DNA from: Macrocystis pyrifera
Taxonomy: Eukaryota; Sar; Phaeophyceae; Laminariales; Laminariaceae
Assembly (NCBI GenBank): GCA_031763025.1
Contig: JASSKH010000024.1
Coordinates: 9,261,023-9,325,022, forward strand
Direction of reading: 5' to 3'
DNA: 64,000 bases
Position numbers and translations under genes: made by a program. Shown here one piece after another: positions 24,503 through 35,790 of this stretch. Positions within the stretch are counted from its first letter, which is position 1. Each line of letters begins with the position of its first letter. The notes below the pieces were generated by a model. The model did not search any database. It saw only the letters and a list, made by a program, of their open reading frames with translations, and was not told the origin of the DNA.

Positions 24503-25231
24503 CTCCCCATGATGAAAAAAAACATGAAAGTGGATGGGAGCAAGCGCAAGCAGACAGATTTCTGTAAATAGGCGAGAGGAATGTCCGGAACGGCAATAAT
24601 ACGGGCGATCATACGTCAGGTGCTGCCGCCGAAGACCATCGGATCTAGCCTCGTGCTCTGTCGACTTCCCACGTGTGGGGTATCCGGAGAACAATGCGTG
24701 AGATCGACATAGTGCGACGATCGACGTCCTGACCAAGGGCAAGTGGCTATCAAGGAGGCACCAAATTGCCTCAAATGTGCGCTCACGAGACAGAATAGGC
24801 GTACCGTGACTTGGTGCGATAAAAGTACCCTGGAAAATATGCCACACTTAACAAACAACCGCGCCGGGGGTCTCCACTGATTTCGAGGCGATGTATCCAG
24901 GAGTGGGAAGATCTGTCACACACAAAGGTTACGCGTTAGAATTAAAAAAACGAGCAGCTGGTTACCTCACCCAAACTCAGACTATCAGAAAATGCGTACG
25001 CAGGCGCAACTCGATGGACAATTCCAAGGGCTAGGCATACAACGAATACAACTTGTACAACTTAGGGTTAAGATTCCATGGATGCTTCGTAGTTCCTCAG
25101 CTAATGATTCTCGTCAGTATAAACGGTCTGGACCAAATTTGCACGCACCGCTACCCTGGCCTGTTTGGTGACACACTATCGGCACCGCGAGTATATCCCC
25201 TATCGTGCAGGAGAGAGAGAACATCCTATTG
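24503..25231. other. Upstream of USP; 5' exons not resolved
   Basis: Minus-strand ORFs at 24616-24858 and up to 24847 may hold N-terminal USP exons, but no motif decides the frame. Nothing is recognised in 24860-25230. Confidence 0.35.
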
Positions 25232-25331
25232 CGGGGATCCATAGTTAATAGGACCTATGGTTTACATAAAAACCTATATATTTACCTATTTTTTACTAAC
25301 AATAGTTGGTCCTATATTCTATGGTCCCCCG
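25232..25331. mobile_element. TA-family MITE, copy 3
   Basis: About 100 bp. CGGGGATCCATAGTTAATAGG at the left and GTTGGTCCTATATTCTATGG then TCCCCCG at the right, with the shared ACCTATATATTTACCTATTTTTTACTAAC interior. The TA flank is kept on the right only. Confidence 0.83.
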
Positions 25332-26035
25332 TAATACGAGCCATGGCTACTCCTGCTCACGTGCACTCAGGGTCCTCCTGCTCTGCAATGCTCGAGCAAG
25401 CAGCGCCCTGCAGTGGGATCCAAACGGATAGCGACAGAGCGAATGCAGTCGGAGTTGAGTGCATCGCCTTAGAACACGCCTCGATGCAACAGCGTGCACG
25501 TAAGCGTCATTTCATCACACAAGTACGTGGCTTCTAACATATCAGCTCCTGGTATGTATGAAGGACGGCAACCGATCACGATATGCACACTACCCTACGC
25601 TACCTACTACCAGGTGTTGAAGAAGCTTGCCTGAAGGTTGCAGAGGTGTATAACATTTCGCGACAACATCTTCCCTAGGTTTACTTGGGAGTTTATCGTA
25701 TACATTTCACCAAGGCAGACAAATTGACCATCACAGATGATTCGTGAGAGGGCTGACAAAGCGTTGATACAGTGCCAAGCAAGGCATATGAGGTTTTGGG
25801 TCTCTGTCGCTCTGGAGTTTCTGCGCCTCGTAACCAGTGCCCCCCCCCCCCGACGCTCGCGTGCACACCTGACGCTATTTCATCGGTACCGATCTACTAT
25901 CATTTTTTCCGACAAGCGTGCTGGATGGAGGCCCCACACGTGAAGTAATTAGAAATACCTGCCGTACCTTCCTGTGCTGCTAGGTGACTTCCAGCAAGAG
26001 ATCTTAGTTCCGAGTGCTGAAACGATTCTTTTCGA
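25332..26035. other. No gene recognised
   Basis: Short ORFs only. A C-run sits at 25842-25850. Confidence 0.4.
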
Positions 26036-26720
26036 AGTACTCTATAGACGGGCCCGTCTGCTGACAATGGAAACATTTCTAAATGCAATAGCCGCAGGGT
26101 TTTTGAAAGCTAGAAACGTCACCTTGTCGGTGCTGCATCCGTTCGTCGGGCCACGGGCGCCTGAGTCCGGCAAAGAAGGTTCTCGTGACGCAGGGGAACT
26201 GCCCCCCCCCTGTAGCTCTGGAGCACCTGCGCCGGTGGCACGGCACCCCGACCGGTCCATGCCGCCGTTAGCATTGGTGGATGTCGATGATGACAACAAC
26301 CCAGCGTTTGTCGGGCCTGGTGTTCCTGTGGCCGTATCCCGGCCTACACCAACATCCGAGGTAGAAGAGGATGCCCCGTCCGGGCATGATGGGGCCGTCT
26401 CCGACGCAGCACCTCCCTGCCGGGTAGAAGAGGAGCATTTAGCTGGTACATGTCAGGACGATTGGCACATTGTGCAGCTCCGCCAAACTTTTTGTTTTCC
26501 CCACAAAATTCGATACCGAGTAGTTACTCAGCGTGGCGTTAACACCCCATTTTCGTGCACACCGTTATCATCGGAGGGGACGCCGGTCACCCTCGACGCA
26601 AACGCGAGCAATCGCGCCTACAAGTGGGTGACCTGTTGTGACGCAAAACGCTTCGTCAGCGTTCGCAGTCAGGTTTCGACGTGTCATGGGCTGCGGCATC
26701 AGACCAGACGTCGGACGTAA
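26036..26720 (+). repeat. Foldback family F1, plus-oriented arm
   Basis: This arm shares with the arms at 29-32 kb the ordered landmarks TAGACGG...CGTCTG, AGAAACGTCACCTTGTCGGTGCTGCA, CCGTATCCCGGCC and TCGGAGGGGACGCCGGTCACCCTCGACGCAAAC. A 248-residue ORF spans it (25974-26720). Similar peptide strings (VSRRPxPTSEVE, APPCRVEEE) recur in other arms on changing strands and frames, so I treat the ORF as repeat-derived, though an ancestral coding role is possible. Confidence 0.65.
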
Positions 26721-26989
26721 CGCACGTAGTACAACGTTAGCAAGTATACAACTAGTAGGCGCTTCCGAACCCTCTTTCGTGCCTGGGGAGCAAGGCAAAG
26801 AAACGCGAGTTAATACGGTAGTCCGAGAATATTGTCCTGCCAGGTTAAGGCTGAGTCTTCCCGAGAACTCCACGCGCACTGCTAGGAGGTATGGCTTTCG
26901 GCGTTTCCCTGCCAAGAACACACCGCTAGACTACAGCCGCACGTCATACTCGCCTATGAAGTCTGCACGTTAGCCTCGAAGGCCCACCG

Positions 26990-28870
26990 AGGTAAATAAA
27001 ATCAGCCACACAACATGCACTTGCCTTGTTGGGCTTCATCTTCATGCCGAGACGTCTGCACGCGGCATCGCGCGCTTGACGCTTGCCCTCGCGTTTTAAG
27101 TTGATGCGCGGCGCCTTTGTCTTCGGTGGGCCGGCGGCCTGCTCGGTGGGCGTCACAGCTTTGGCCTTCTTCTTTCGAGTGACCTTCTGTTTTACCGTCG
27201 GGGAAGTGCCTGGTGGTGATGGTAGTGGTGGTGAGGGGGTGGTCGTGGTGGTGGCGAGGCACGTCGCAGCGGTGATGATGCACCCCCTGTCGTCAGTGTC
27301 TTTGAGGCAGCTGCTTGCCCCTGGGCCGAGGTGTTGGCCGGTTTGGCGGTCAGAGGTACCCCCGAGTTTACCTGAATACATAAATCCAGGGATCCAGGTG
27401 TATGAAGGGAGCATCAATAATGTCGGTAAGAAATGCGAGAGACAACAGCTTTTATTCTCGCATACGGCAGGGGTATAGCACGTTTTGGCCAAGCCTATTT
27501 CCGACTGATGAGACCTTCTCGACTGATCTTACTTTCCTTTCTACAATATTTTTTTGTTTTAAGTAACACCTAAGCCGTGGGATTGATCATCGAGTCTAGC
27601 GGACAAGTTGTCTTACAAACCATTTCTGGGATGATAGATTAGTAATACTCAAGTGAAAAGCCCCAGGGAACTTGCAGTTGCACCCCTGCTGTAGCCTGCA
27701 TCCGCAAGCCTGGCCAAGCAAGCATTTCAGCTTTGTCCGGGTGGAGGAGACAACCCAGGGAATATATTGGGGGTTTTTTCAGGTTGTTGGGGGGGCATGT
27801 GGTCTTGCCTACTCACTGCACACCGTACTCTAAATAAAATATCCAAAAGAAAAATGTTCTTGCCGGCATTTTCCATCATGTACACCATGCTTGGTACCAA
27901 TTTATGCTGCTATTTTGGCCTTCTTGTGTGTGATCGTTTGGTTCACTGTTGAAGGCACCTTCATCGCAGGTGGTGGTGATGGTGGTACTGGCGGTGGTGA
28001 GGCACGTCGGAGCTGCGACGATGCTTCCCCTTCCGTCGGGGTCTTCGGGACTGCTTGCCCCTGTGCCGAATCGTTCACCAGCTCGACAACAGGAGGCATG
28101 ACAAGGTGGATTTCCTCCGGGTACAGCTGCATACAGAAGTCCACGGGTCCAGGTTTATAAGAGGAGCGTCAATAGTGGCGGTAATGCATACGTGAGACAA
28201 CGAGTTCCTTTCTCGTAAGCCTCGCCAAGCCAACGCTCAGCATTGTCCGAGCGGAGGAGGTAACTACGCAAATATTTTCCTGGGTATGGGGGGCATGTGT
28301 TCTTGCCGACATAATGTATACCTGGTATACTGTACCAGGTAAACCGCAGCCTATATATAGTTGTAAATAAATGTGTATATAGTTGATACTTTGTAGATTC
28401 CTGGTATATACGCATATTCCACACATCCATCATATGTGTACTACTTTAGCCTTCTTGTGTGTGATCGCGCTGTTCACTGCCAATGTTACCTTCGTCATCG
28501 GTGCGGTAACTGGCGGCAGTGGCACTGTTGGTAGTGAGGACCGTCGCGACGGTAATGACGCCTCCCCTGAATCCGGGGTCGGAGGGGCTGCCTGTCGACA
28601 TGGCGAATGACCCTGAACCGAATCTCTGACCAGTTTGGCGATAGGAGATGCCTCCGGGTTCACCTGAACACAGAAATTCAGGGGTCCGGGGTGTATTAGG
28701 GGAGCGTCGATCGTGTCGGTAAGGTATGAGCGAGACATTATTGTTTTTTTTTCTCACAAGCCTGGCCAAGAATGAAAAAATCAGCTTTGTCATCGAGGTC
28801 GAGATGTCGAAGGAAATATTTTCAGGATGTTGGGGGGGGGCGTATGGTCTCGCCAATGTATGCACACATT
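26990..28870 (-). repeat. Three diverged copies of a ~530-bp unit (family T)
   Basis: Copies lie at about 26990-27480 (with its other half at 27690-27815), 27900-28320 and 28440-28870. The last two are offset by about 534 bp. Each carries, on the minus strand, a basic string near THKKAK/TRKKKAK, a Pro/Thr-rich stretch, D-x-D/RG sequences and then CxQxNPE/GG-x-SxRQTGQ sequences. Both minus frames stay open for 80-180 residues in different copies (182 residues at 26944-27492), but the frame carrying the similarity shifts between copies. It could be a tandemly duplicated exon or gene that has decayed. Confidence 0.6.
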
Positions 28871-28984
28871 TGGTATTATTTACATATACTTACTTCGCCG
28901 TCAAATGAGCAGGAGCTATCCCACACCGCAAGTCTGGCACGCTTCCTATCCTGCTATCCGCTTGGATCTATGTTTGGCAGTGCC

Positions 28985-29395
28985 TTCGCGCTTTGGGGGA
29001 GTTAGAATTGCGAAGAGGGGCCGGATCGAATAGTCAATCTCATTCCGCACACACCGTTGGTACTAGAGGTGACGGCGGCCGCCACCTTCGACTCAACCAT
29101 GGACAAGCGTTCCTACAAGAAGGTGACTAGGTATTATTTATATTTTATTTCAGCATACTGTGTAGACGGCTTGTCTATCGATACTGGAATTGTTTCCCAG
29201 GGTAGTAGCCACTGGGGTAGGTAACTTGCATGCAATACACTTGGCAATATTTCCCGATATCGATAGACGAGCCGTCGACACTTAAGTAGGTTGAAAGAAA
29301 ATGTAGATTCCACCTAATCATCAGCATGCAGGAGTGAGACTGCCCGCGGTTGCGTCGAGGGTGGCCGGCGTCCCCTCCGATGCTACAAGTATTGA
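28985..29395. repeat. Foldback family F1, small palindrome centred near 29220
   Basis: TGTAGACGGCTTGTCTATCG (29160-29179) faces its inverted match CGATAGACGAGCCGTCGACA (29261-29280). Further out, GGTGACGGCGGCCGCCACC (29067) faces GGGTGGCCGGCGTCCCCTCC (29357). This is a head-to-head junction of two F1 arms. Confidence 0.7.
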
Positions 29396-29975
29396 GGTGT
29401 AGGACATGTGCTGTGAACGCCGAATTGAGTAGAACACCTTTGATTTCAAGTTTGGTGAAATCTCCGGTTTAGCGGAACCAACACAACCACGATAGCAACG
29501 CGTCTTTTCTCATTTGGGTATCGGAGGTCGACAGCCTTGCCTGTGCCAGCATGACACGCCTCTTGTACCTGACACGGGAGAGCTGAGGAAAGAACGACCT
29601 TACCACACCCGGACAGGGCATTTCCCTCTATCTCGGATGTTGGCACCGGTCGGCGGGATACGACTAAAGGGACGCAGGGTCCGACCAGCCCTAGGTCGGC
29701 ACAATCGCCTGGAGCCATTGGCCCTGCCGGCGGCATGGCCCACTCGGGTTTCACTTCCACCGAGGCAGCCGGTATCAGTACATACGATACCGTGATTCAA
29801 AGTCACTCGGGGGGGGCAGTTCCCCTCGGCCAGGACAAGTTTCGTTGACCAACCCATGCGCCGATGGGATCGGCAATGGGTGCAGCACCGATAAGGTGAC
29901 GTTTCTAGCCGCAGGTGTTTGCTACCTATTAATAGAAACGTCACCCTTAGTCGTTGCTGCGCGCACTGTCGACAC
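29396..29975 (-). repeat. Foldback family F1, minus-oriented arm
   Basis: It continues the right arm of the 29220 palindrome. Landmarks in reverse are the GTTTAGCGGAACC segment, CGGCGGGATACGACT, and GGTGCAGCACCGATAAGGTGACGTTTCTAG, followed by an inverted AATAGAAACGTCACCC. A 104-residue minus ORF (29446-29760) carries the recurring VSRRPVPTSEIE string. Confidence 0.65.
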
Positions 29976-30182
29976 CCCCGGCGCCGCAATTTGTCGGCGA
30001 AACTTGTTCCAGCACAAGGGGAGTGTCCACGCCCAGTGACTGTTAACCATAGGTATTATCTGTGCTGACACCGGCTGTCGTAGCAGAAAAGCAACCGGAG
30101 CGGGTCATGCTGTCGGCAGCGCCGATAAGTGCAGACGATTAGTAACGACCTGGGACTGATCGAACCCTGCGTCCCTTTGGCT

Positions 30183-31584
30183 GTATCCCGCCGCCCTGCT
30201 CCCACATGTCAGGTAGAGTTGGATGCCCCTTCCGGGAGTTGTGGAGTCGTTTTTTTTATCAGCTCCTCCCTGTCGGGTAAACGAGGAGTGCTTGGTTGGC
30301 ACACATCAGGGTTGTAGGTGTACTATAAGCTATGTGAAAAGACGCGTAGCTGCGGCCGTTGTATTGGCTCCGCCAAAGTGCACGGGACTTGATATGACGA
30401 AGTGTGATGTCAAGGTGCTTCACTCAGTGCGTCGTTCACAGCACAAATCATGCACACCATTGGCATCAGAGGGGGCGCCGCGTACCCTCGACGCAACCAC
30501 GGACAATCGATCCTACAAGTGGATGATTAGGCGTGATTAACACTTTCTTCTAGCGTACTGTGAAGACGATTCGTCTATCGATATTGGAAAGGTTACCCAA
30601 GTGCAACAGACGCAAGGTTTTGGTAACTGGAAATGTCACCTTTGTCGGTGCCGCACTCTATCCCCGCATCAACGCGAGCTGGTCGAACCAATATCTCCTG
30701 ACGCACGGGAATTTCCCCCCGCCAATTTTCATGAAGCATCGCCATCGCATGTGCTGTCACCGGCTGCGCCGGCGCCACTGCACCCCAACCCTGCCCTGCT
30801 GTCAGTAGCACCGGTGAGTGTCGACGATGACAACGAATCTTTGGCAGTACCCGTTCCCGTGCCAACACGAGAGATAGAAGGGGAGGCCCATGTTGGCACG
30901 GGAACGAGTACTCCCAAAACCGTTCAAGGACCGGCAAGATCTGGACCGTTGTCATCGCCAACACGTACAGATGCTACCGACGGCAATGTAACAGTCGGGG
31001 TGCAGTGCCGCCGGCGCAGTCGGTGACAACATGCGATGCTAATGGCTCACGAGAATTGGGAGGATACAGTTCCCCTGCGTTAGGTGATATTTCTTGGACC
31101 AACTCGGGTGACGTTGATGCGGAAACAAAGTGCTGCACCAACGAGGTGATGTTTCTAGTTTGGGAACCCCTGCGGCTATTACAGTTAGAAATCTTTCCAA
31201 TATCGACAGAAGAGTCGTCTACACAGGACGTTGGAAGAACACGTTATTCAAAGCTAGTAATTCACTTGTAGGCGGCGCGATTGTATATGGTTGACTTTAG
31301 GGTGGCCGGCGTCCCCTCCTGTGTACGATTTGTGATGTGCATGTCAAACTCAGTAGGACATTGACTTCGCGTTTGGTGAAAACTCCCGTTTGGCGGGGTC
31401 AACACAACGACGGCAGCAGGCGTGTTTACTCATGCACGATATATAGTAACCCGACAACCTGGGCATGTGCAAGCACAACACTCCTCGTTTGCCCGACAGG
31501 GAAGAGCTGAGGACAAAACGATTCAACCGAGCCCGGACGAGTACCCGCTTCTACCTCGCATGTTGGTCCAGAACGGCGGGATAC
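30183..31584. repeat. Foldback family F1, 1.4-kb imperfect palindrome
   Basis: The left and right halves are inverted copies around a centre near 30880. The outer pair is GTATCCCGCC (30183) and GGCGGGATAC (31575); the next is GAGGGGGCGCCG and GGCCGGCGTCCCCTCC; then CGTCTATCGATATTGGAAAG and CTTTCCAATATCGACAG; then ATGTCACCTTTGTCGGTGC and GCACCAACGAGGTGAT. The core hairpin is CCGTTCCCGTGCCAACACG (30851) and TGTTGGCACGGGAACG (30890). Arms are about 700 bp and clearly diverged. ORFs of 123-141 residues across the centre are antisense mirrors of one another and are not called as genes. Confidence 0.8.
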
Positions 31585-31599
31585 GGCGAACATGCAAGG

Positions 31600-31935
31600 T
31601 ACAGTAGATGTGGATGCTCCGTCCGGGCATGGTCAAGTTGTTTTGTGCTGAGCTTCGTGTTGTCGGGTGAACGAGGAATACTTGGTTGGCACATTCCAAG
31701 GCCGTCGTTGTGTTTGCTCCGCCAAACGGGAGCTTTCACGAAACGTGCTATGATGGGTTTACTCTCTTTGGCACCCACGTACACACCAATACTGTAGCAT
31801 CGGAGGTGACGCCGGCCACCCTCGATGCAACCACGGACAATCACTACAAGTCGATGGTCAGGTGTGATCGCCCTGATTTTCCAACGTATTGCATAGACGA
31901 CTCTCAGACCTTCGTTGTGCGTCGGCCGTTAACTG
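31600..31935 (+). repeat. Foldback family F1, partial plus arm
   Basis: Landmarks in plus order are GTCCGGGCATGGTC, TGTCGGGTGAACGAGGAATACTTGGTTGGCACA, GCCAAACGGGAGC, CATCGGAGGTGACGCCGGCCACCCTCGATGCAA and CATAGACGACTCT. It abuts the right end of the 1.4-kb palindrome. Confidence 0.65.
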
Positions 31936-32744
31936 TCGTTGTGTCCTAGGAGAGTTAGAGCTGCGATCAGGGTCCCTCTCGAACAATCAACCGGTCTGTC
32001 GGGCCGCAACCAACTGGTAACGAAAGGCGGCTACACTGTGGGTAACAATGACAAGAGCACACATCTCCGACAACTACGTGTCCGAACATTACCACGCACA
32101 CCGTTCGAGACAGGGCTTCCTCGGTCTTTCCATTCTGCGCGGCAGTGAGCAACGACCTATTGGGGTATGCACACAGCGACGTGTTTATTACATGACCTGC
32201 AGAAGGCATGCTTCAAAGGAGCAACTTGGCTAAGCTTTGCTATCGAAACGGGAGTCAAAGCGTTCGCATTTCCCTCACCATCATACTGCACATGGTTATA
32301 ACGATTATCATCAACCCACTCTAATTATTCTCGCAACAGCGCCCAAAGTCTTTGAAGATGAAGTTTACCCTGGTCCTAAACCGGATACATGTAGAAATAT
32401 TCTCCTTACCTCTTGAAGGTCTGCCAACTCCGTCGTAGATTTTCTGTTGCCCGCCCCCAGCTCCGTGACTACCTGAAGAGCAGCAGGACAGTATCGGAAC
32501 ATAGTACAATTGGGCGCGAACCAAACCCAAATAGCGCCCGCAGGGCTGCTACTGATGATTGTGTATACGTTTATGAGGAGGGTCCACACCGACATGCACA
32601 TCGCACGAATGACAGACCGTGCTTGTAGGTTGGTATAGTTGTCCACACGACGTTCGCTTGCTTGTCGAACATTGCGCACAACCGAACAGGGTTGGCAACA
32701 TACCCCAACCGTACACAAACTCTAGCCATTGTGTCGATTATACA
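31936..32744. other. No gene recognised
   Basis: A short GAGAGTTAGAGCTGCGATC phrase resembles 28998-29016 beside the F1 palindrome. Otherwise nothing is recognised. Confidence 0.4.
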
Positions 32745-33701
32745 CTATGACAATAGTTGGAAAGTTTCACGCGCCTGTTTGCCCTTGTCGGGCAGCTCGA
32801 GCTCAACCATGTGAAGCCGAGCAACTCCGATCACACCCCAAGCGACCACGACGCATGCCATGCCCACGGTTGCCCAAGCAAGTAACGTCCACGTGACCAC
32901 CGCAACCACGGAAGGTGATGCCAACCCTAGGGTCCCTGACGCTCTCGCCGCGCCTTGTCCCGCTATAGTGGACTTCCGGTCGAGTGCTGACTGCGTCCTT
33001 TCATTGTCTGAAGATACATGTGTTGGCCCTGTTGCGGCGCGGTGTGAGCCAGGTGGTACTGGCTCATGACTTCCGTCCTTTTCCGTAGCAAGGGGGCTTT
33101 GGAGCACTACTTGCTGGTGTACCGCCCCTGTCTGTGGCGGCTCTACCGGAGAAATATGATCCTCCCACGAGGTGGCAGAATCCATGACATCATCGGGCAC
33201 GTTCGTCGCCCTACCAAGCTGAGCAGGGTTGCCAACCTCGAAGGCAGAAGCGACAGCAGAAAACGATGAAGAATCCAAACCCAGGCTCTCTTGTGCAGCC
33301 GCCGTGCCTTGCCCAGCTGCCGTGGACTCCCGGTCAAGTGCGGTCTTGACCCTGCCATTGTCTGAGGTTGAATATATAGACTCTGTATCGGCTTGGTACA
33401 AGGCAGGTGATCCCAACTGCTGGCCATCGCCCCTTTCCTCAGCAGACAGTGGCTCAAGGAGAGACTTCCCCCCGTCCAGACTGCGCCTACCAGGGACTAT
33501 TCGCTGGTGTTCGGTCCCTGTCGGTAACGGCTCTACTAGATAAGTACAATCCTCCCGCAGGGTCGCAGAGGTCACGACAAAATGAGGGACGTCCGTCGCG
33601 CTCCCGAGCTGAGTAGGATTGTCGTCGTGGGAGGTAGAAACGAGACCAGAAACCGATCTTGTGGCTGCACCATGAAGCTCCTGGACAGGAGACGAGTCCA
33701 C
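32745..33701 (-). CDS. Two-repeat, single-pass membrane protein (unknown)
   Basis: This is the longest convincing ORF of the window, about 318 codons on the minus strand ending at a stop near 32745. It is built from two diverged ~120-residue repeats. Each has NP-Q-LG-ATDVP/ATNVP, then SATxxED, VEPxxTGxxHQ, SDNxRxxxALDRxSTxAGQGxA and a closing xLGLxS. They are followed by a strongly hydrophobic segment at about residues 265-296 (VVAVVTWTLLAWATVGMACV...) and a short charged tail. The first codon of the longest reading is not ATG. A CTAAC motif and a pyrimidine-rich stretch about 40 bp upstream, ending CCGCCAAG|GTGG, suggest that the ORF is a terminal exon. No known family is recognised. The internal duplication with compensating substitutions argues for real coding. 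Confidence 0.7.
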   Translation of the reverse strand: MDSSPVQELHGAATRSVSGLVSTSHDDNPTQLGSATDVPHFVVTSATLREDCTYLVEPLPTGTEHQRIVPGRRSLDGGKSLLEPLSAEERGDGQQLGSPALYQADTESIYSTSDNGRVKTALDRESTAAGQGTAAAQESLGLDSSSFSAVASAFEVGNPAQLGRATNVPDDVMDSATSWEDHISPVEPPQTGAVHQQVVLQSPLATEKDGSHEPVPPGSHRAATGPTHVSSDNERTQSALDRKSTIAGQGAARASGTLGLASPSVVAVVTWTLLAWATVGMACVVVAWGVIGVARLHMVELELPDKGKQARETFQLLS

Positions 33702-33899
33702 CTTGGCGGCAGACGGGAGAGGTGGACGTAAGGGACAATATGTTAGGATTCAAGAACCAATTAGTTGCTGTGTTGTGGTCTCTCATGTCTGGTGGAAGCA
33801 TCAAGTATTGAAGATCTCAGAACGGAGTTCGGGGGAAAACACGATTTTTGGCATATCCTGTTTTGTTTTTAGTCATCATGCAAACTTCCCAGGTACACT

Positions 33900-34232
33900 C
33901 TAGGGATAGTTTACGCTCAGCTCTATTATGAGTAAGGCGTGCAGGGCTTTTACAATAACGGGCCAAAGTAGTATACTTTGTTCGTCTACGATATGTGGCT
34001 CGCTGAGAAGTAGCCTGGGTGGACATTTTCTAGACCGTGGGTCTCGGGTTACATCGGCCCATCTATCGGTGACGCACCACACTTCGAACAGGCAACCTTT
34101 CCTTCCTGACATTCGCAGTGCCTCGAAACCGTCCCGATTCGGCCACCTGCTGATGAATACCAGCAGTAGCAGCAGGCAGTTTCGACCAAGGTGTAACATT
34201 TTCTTCAAGGCACAGCCGGTAAACATGGACAC
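33900..34232 (-). CDS. Possible signal-peptide exon upstream of repeat protein
   Basis: A minus ORF begins with ATG and within 15 residues has a hydrophobic run (CLLLLLVFISRW) preceded by basic residues, the form of a signal peptide. Cys/Arg/Trp-rich sequence follows (GRKGCLFEVWCVTDRWAD). It lies about 200 bp upstream of the two-repeat membrane ORF on the same strand. A signal peptide here plus the C-terminal helix there would give a type I membrane protein. The donor site is not resolved, so the link is inference. Confidence 0.35.
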   Translation of the reverse strand: MSMFTGCALKKMLHLGRNCLLLLLVFISRWPNRDGFEALRMSGRKGCLFEVWCVTDRWADVTRDPRSRKCPPRLLLSEPHIVDEQSILLWPVIVKALHALLIIELSVNYP

Positions 34233-34239
34233 AGGTTAG

Positions 34240-35470
34240 ACAATTATGATCACGACGTCACGTTCTACCGTTGTGATGTCGTTAAAAATCAACAATCGGT
34301 GTACTCTCTTCCCACCACTTCTTGAAGAAGGTGCGCACGGGAGGAGTCGTGCAGTGCTGGCTTGGTGAGCTGATGCGCGAACTGAAAGCCAACCAAGGCT
34401 CCGCATCAAACCCAATTAACTGTTCTATGAAATCAATACACCATCACCGCAGACGTTGACATTTCAGTGCCTGGCAAACGACCCTGCTGCAGACAATGAA
34501 CCCGTGTTAAATAAACACGAACGCAAATGCGAGCCTCCAGATGGCACCATTTCCGGATTCTTGCGGATGTCGGAGGATTCCACACGGTTCGGTGTTGCAG
34601 AATGCACCCACCCCATGCTCTCCTGACTCGAACATTCGTCACCAAGGCGCTCGCCGTGTGTCCGTCTTACTCTAAAATGTTGAGAGGGTTCGGGTTCTTG
34701 TTGGAAACAGTATCCACCCTGCGTACACGTCGTGTTACCGGAACGCGCACTCCATGAAATTCCTAGACATTTTATTAACGACCTGTATACCTGGTACGCC
34801 GTGTCGTTCACTAAGCTTCGCATCCATGAACGGCGCTAACAATCCTGATCAGCCCTCTTTCCCTGGTTTAATTCACAGGCCTACGTAGCATTATTGAGCA
34901 TTGAGCGGGCTTGGCTACCGCAGAAATGCTCACCGTCGAGTAAGGAACGACCGACGTTGAAACCTCGGTCCCGTCTTTGAGGGTGGAGAAGCCAGTAGCC
35001 TCAAGAATCCAAGGAACACCAACCGCACCGACGGCCCAACGTAGATAGCGTGTACTTGGCATGGGAGCAAGGACGTGCCTGCGGTAGCTCTCGCTAAAAG
35101 GGCAAGCATCGCGTATGCGAGGGCTAACAAATCAGATATACTTGTACATGTCTACGATACATCGTCTCGTCAAAATAACAACTAAATTAGCAAACATATC
35201 CACATCATAGACTATATCAGTATTATTTATTTCCAGATGCGGCCTACGCGCTTGTTGTTTGTGGGCGCTTGTTTTTGTGGGTAGGTGGCTTCACCGTGTT
35301 TGAAAACGAAGAGAGGCGATCAATAAGTTCCTTTTGAGCATTCTGTACCACCCGTCCGCATGCGTATACACAGCAACGACAATAACTGAACCTCGCACTT
35401 GCCGCACAAGAAACGTGAAGATAAACATGAACAGTACGTAAGCACCGTCGATTAAATGGTGAAGGGAGTG
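34240..35470. other. No gene recognised
   Basis: ORFs on both strands at 34430-34820 and 34870-35130 show no domain or repeat structure. Confidence 0.4.
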
Positions 35471-35479
35471 TACACATCG

Positions 35480-35790
35480 ATGACGTTACCGGCAAACGGG
35501 AACACCAAGAGGTAGCCGCACGAGCCGCGGGAGCAGCATCGACAGCTAGCAGGTGACATACAGAATCCCTCAAGGTACACGTTGCTGGAAACATTTTACT
35601 TGTACGTAGAACACGGTACTGGCAGGACAACTTAGGTTGAGGTGGGCGCATGGATCATTATCGTTCTTTAAACACGCTCCCCCCCCCGGCAGCAAAGTAC
35701 AAGAAGCACGTTACAGTAGCAGCTTAGTAGATAGCTCTTGCCCAGATTGACTGGAACTGTAGTTTTCCTGCAGCGGGGAGGGGGACATAT
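35480..35790 (+). repeat. Dispersed duplication Y, copy 1
   Basis: About 310 bp similar to 36320-36630 in the same orientation. Shared phrases are GCCGCACGAGCCGCGGGAGCAGC-TCGACAGC, GGAAACATT-TACT, CTGGCAGGACAA-TT, GATTGACTGGAAC-GTAGTT and CTGCAGCGGGGAGG. Identity is moderate. No conserved frame. Confidence 0.65.

Noticed and set aside
25974-26720. 248-residue plus ORF
   Set aside because: It lies within an F1 arm; homologous arms show the same peptide strings in other frames and strands, so it is treated as repeat-derived.
30601-31026. 141-residue plus ORF and 123-residue minus ORF across the palindrome
   Set aside because: They are mirror images produced by the palindrome centre.
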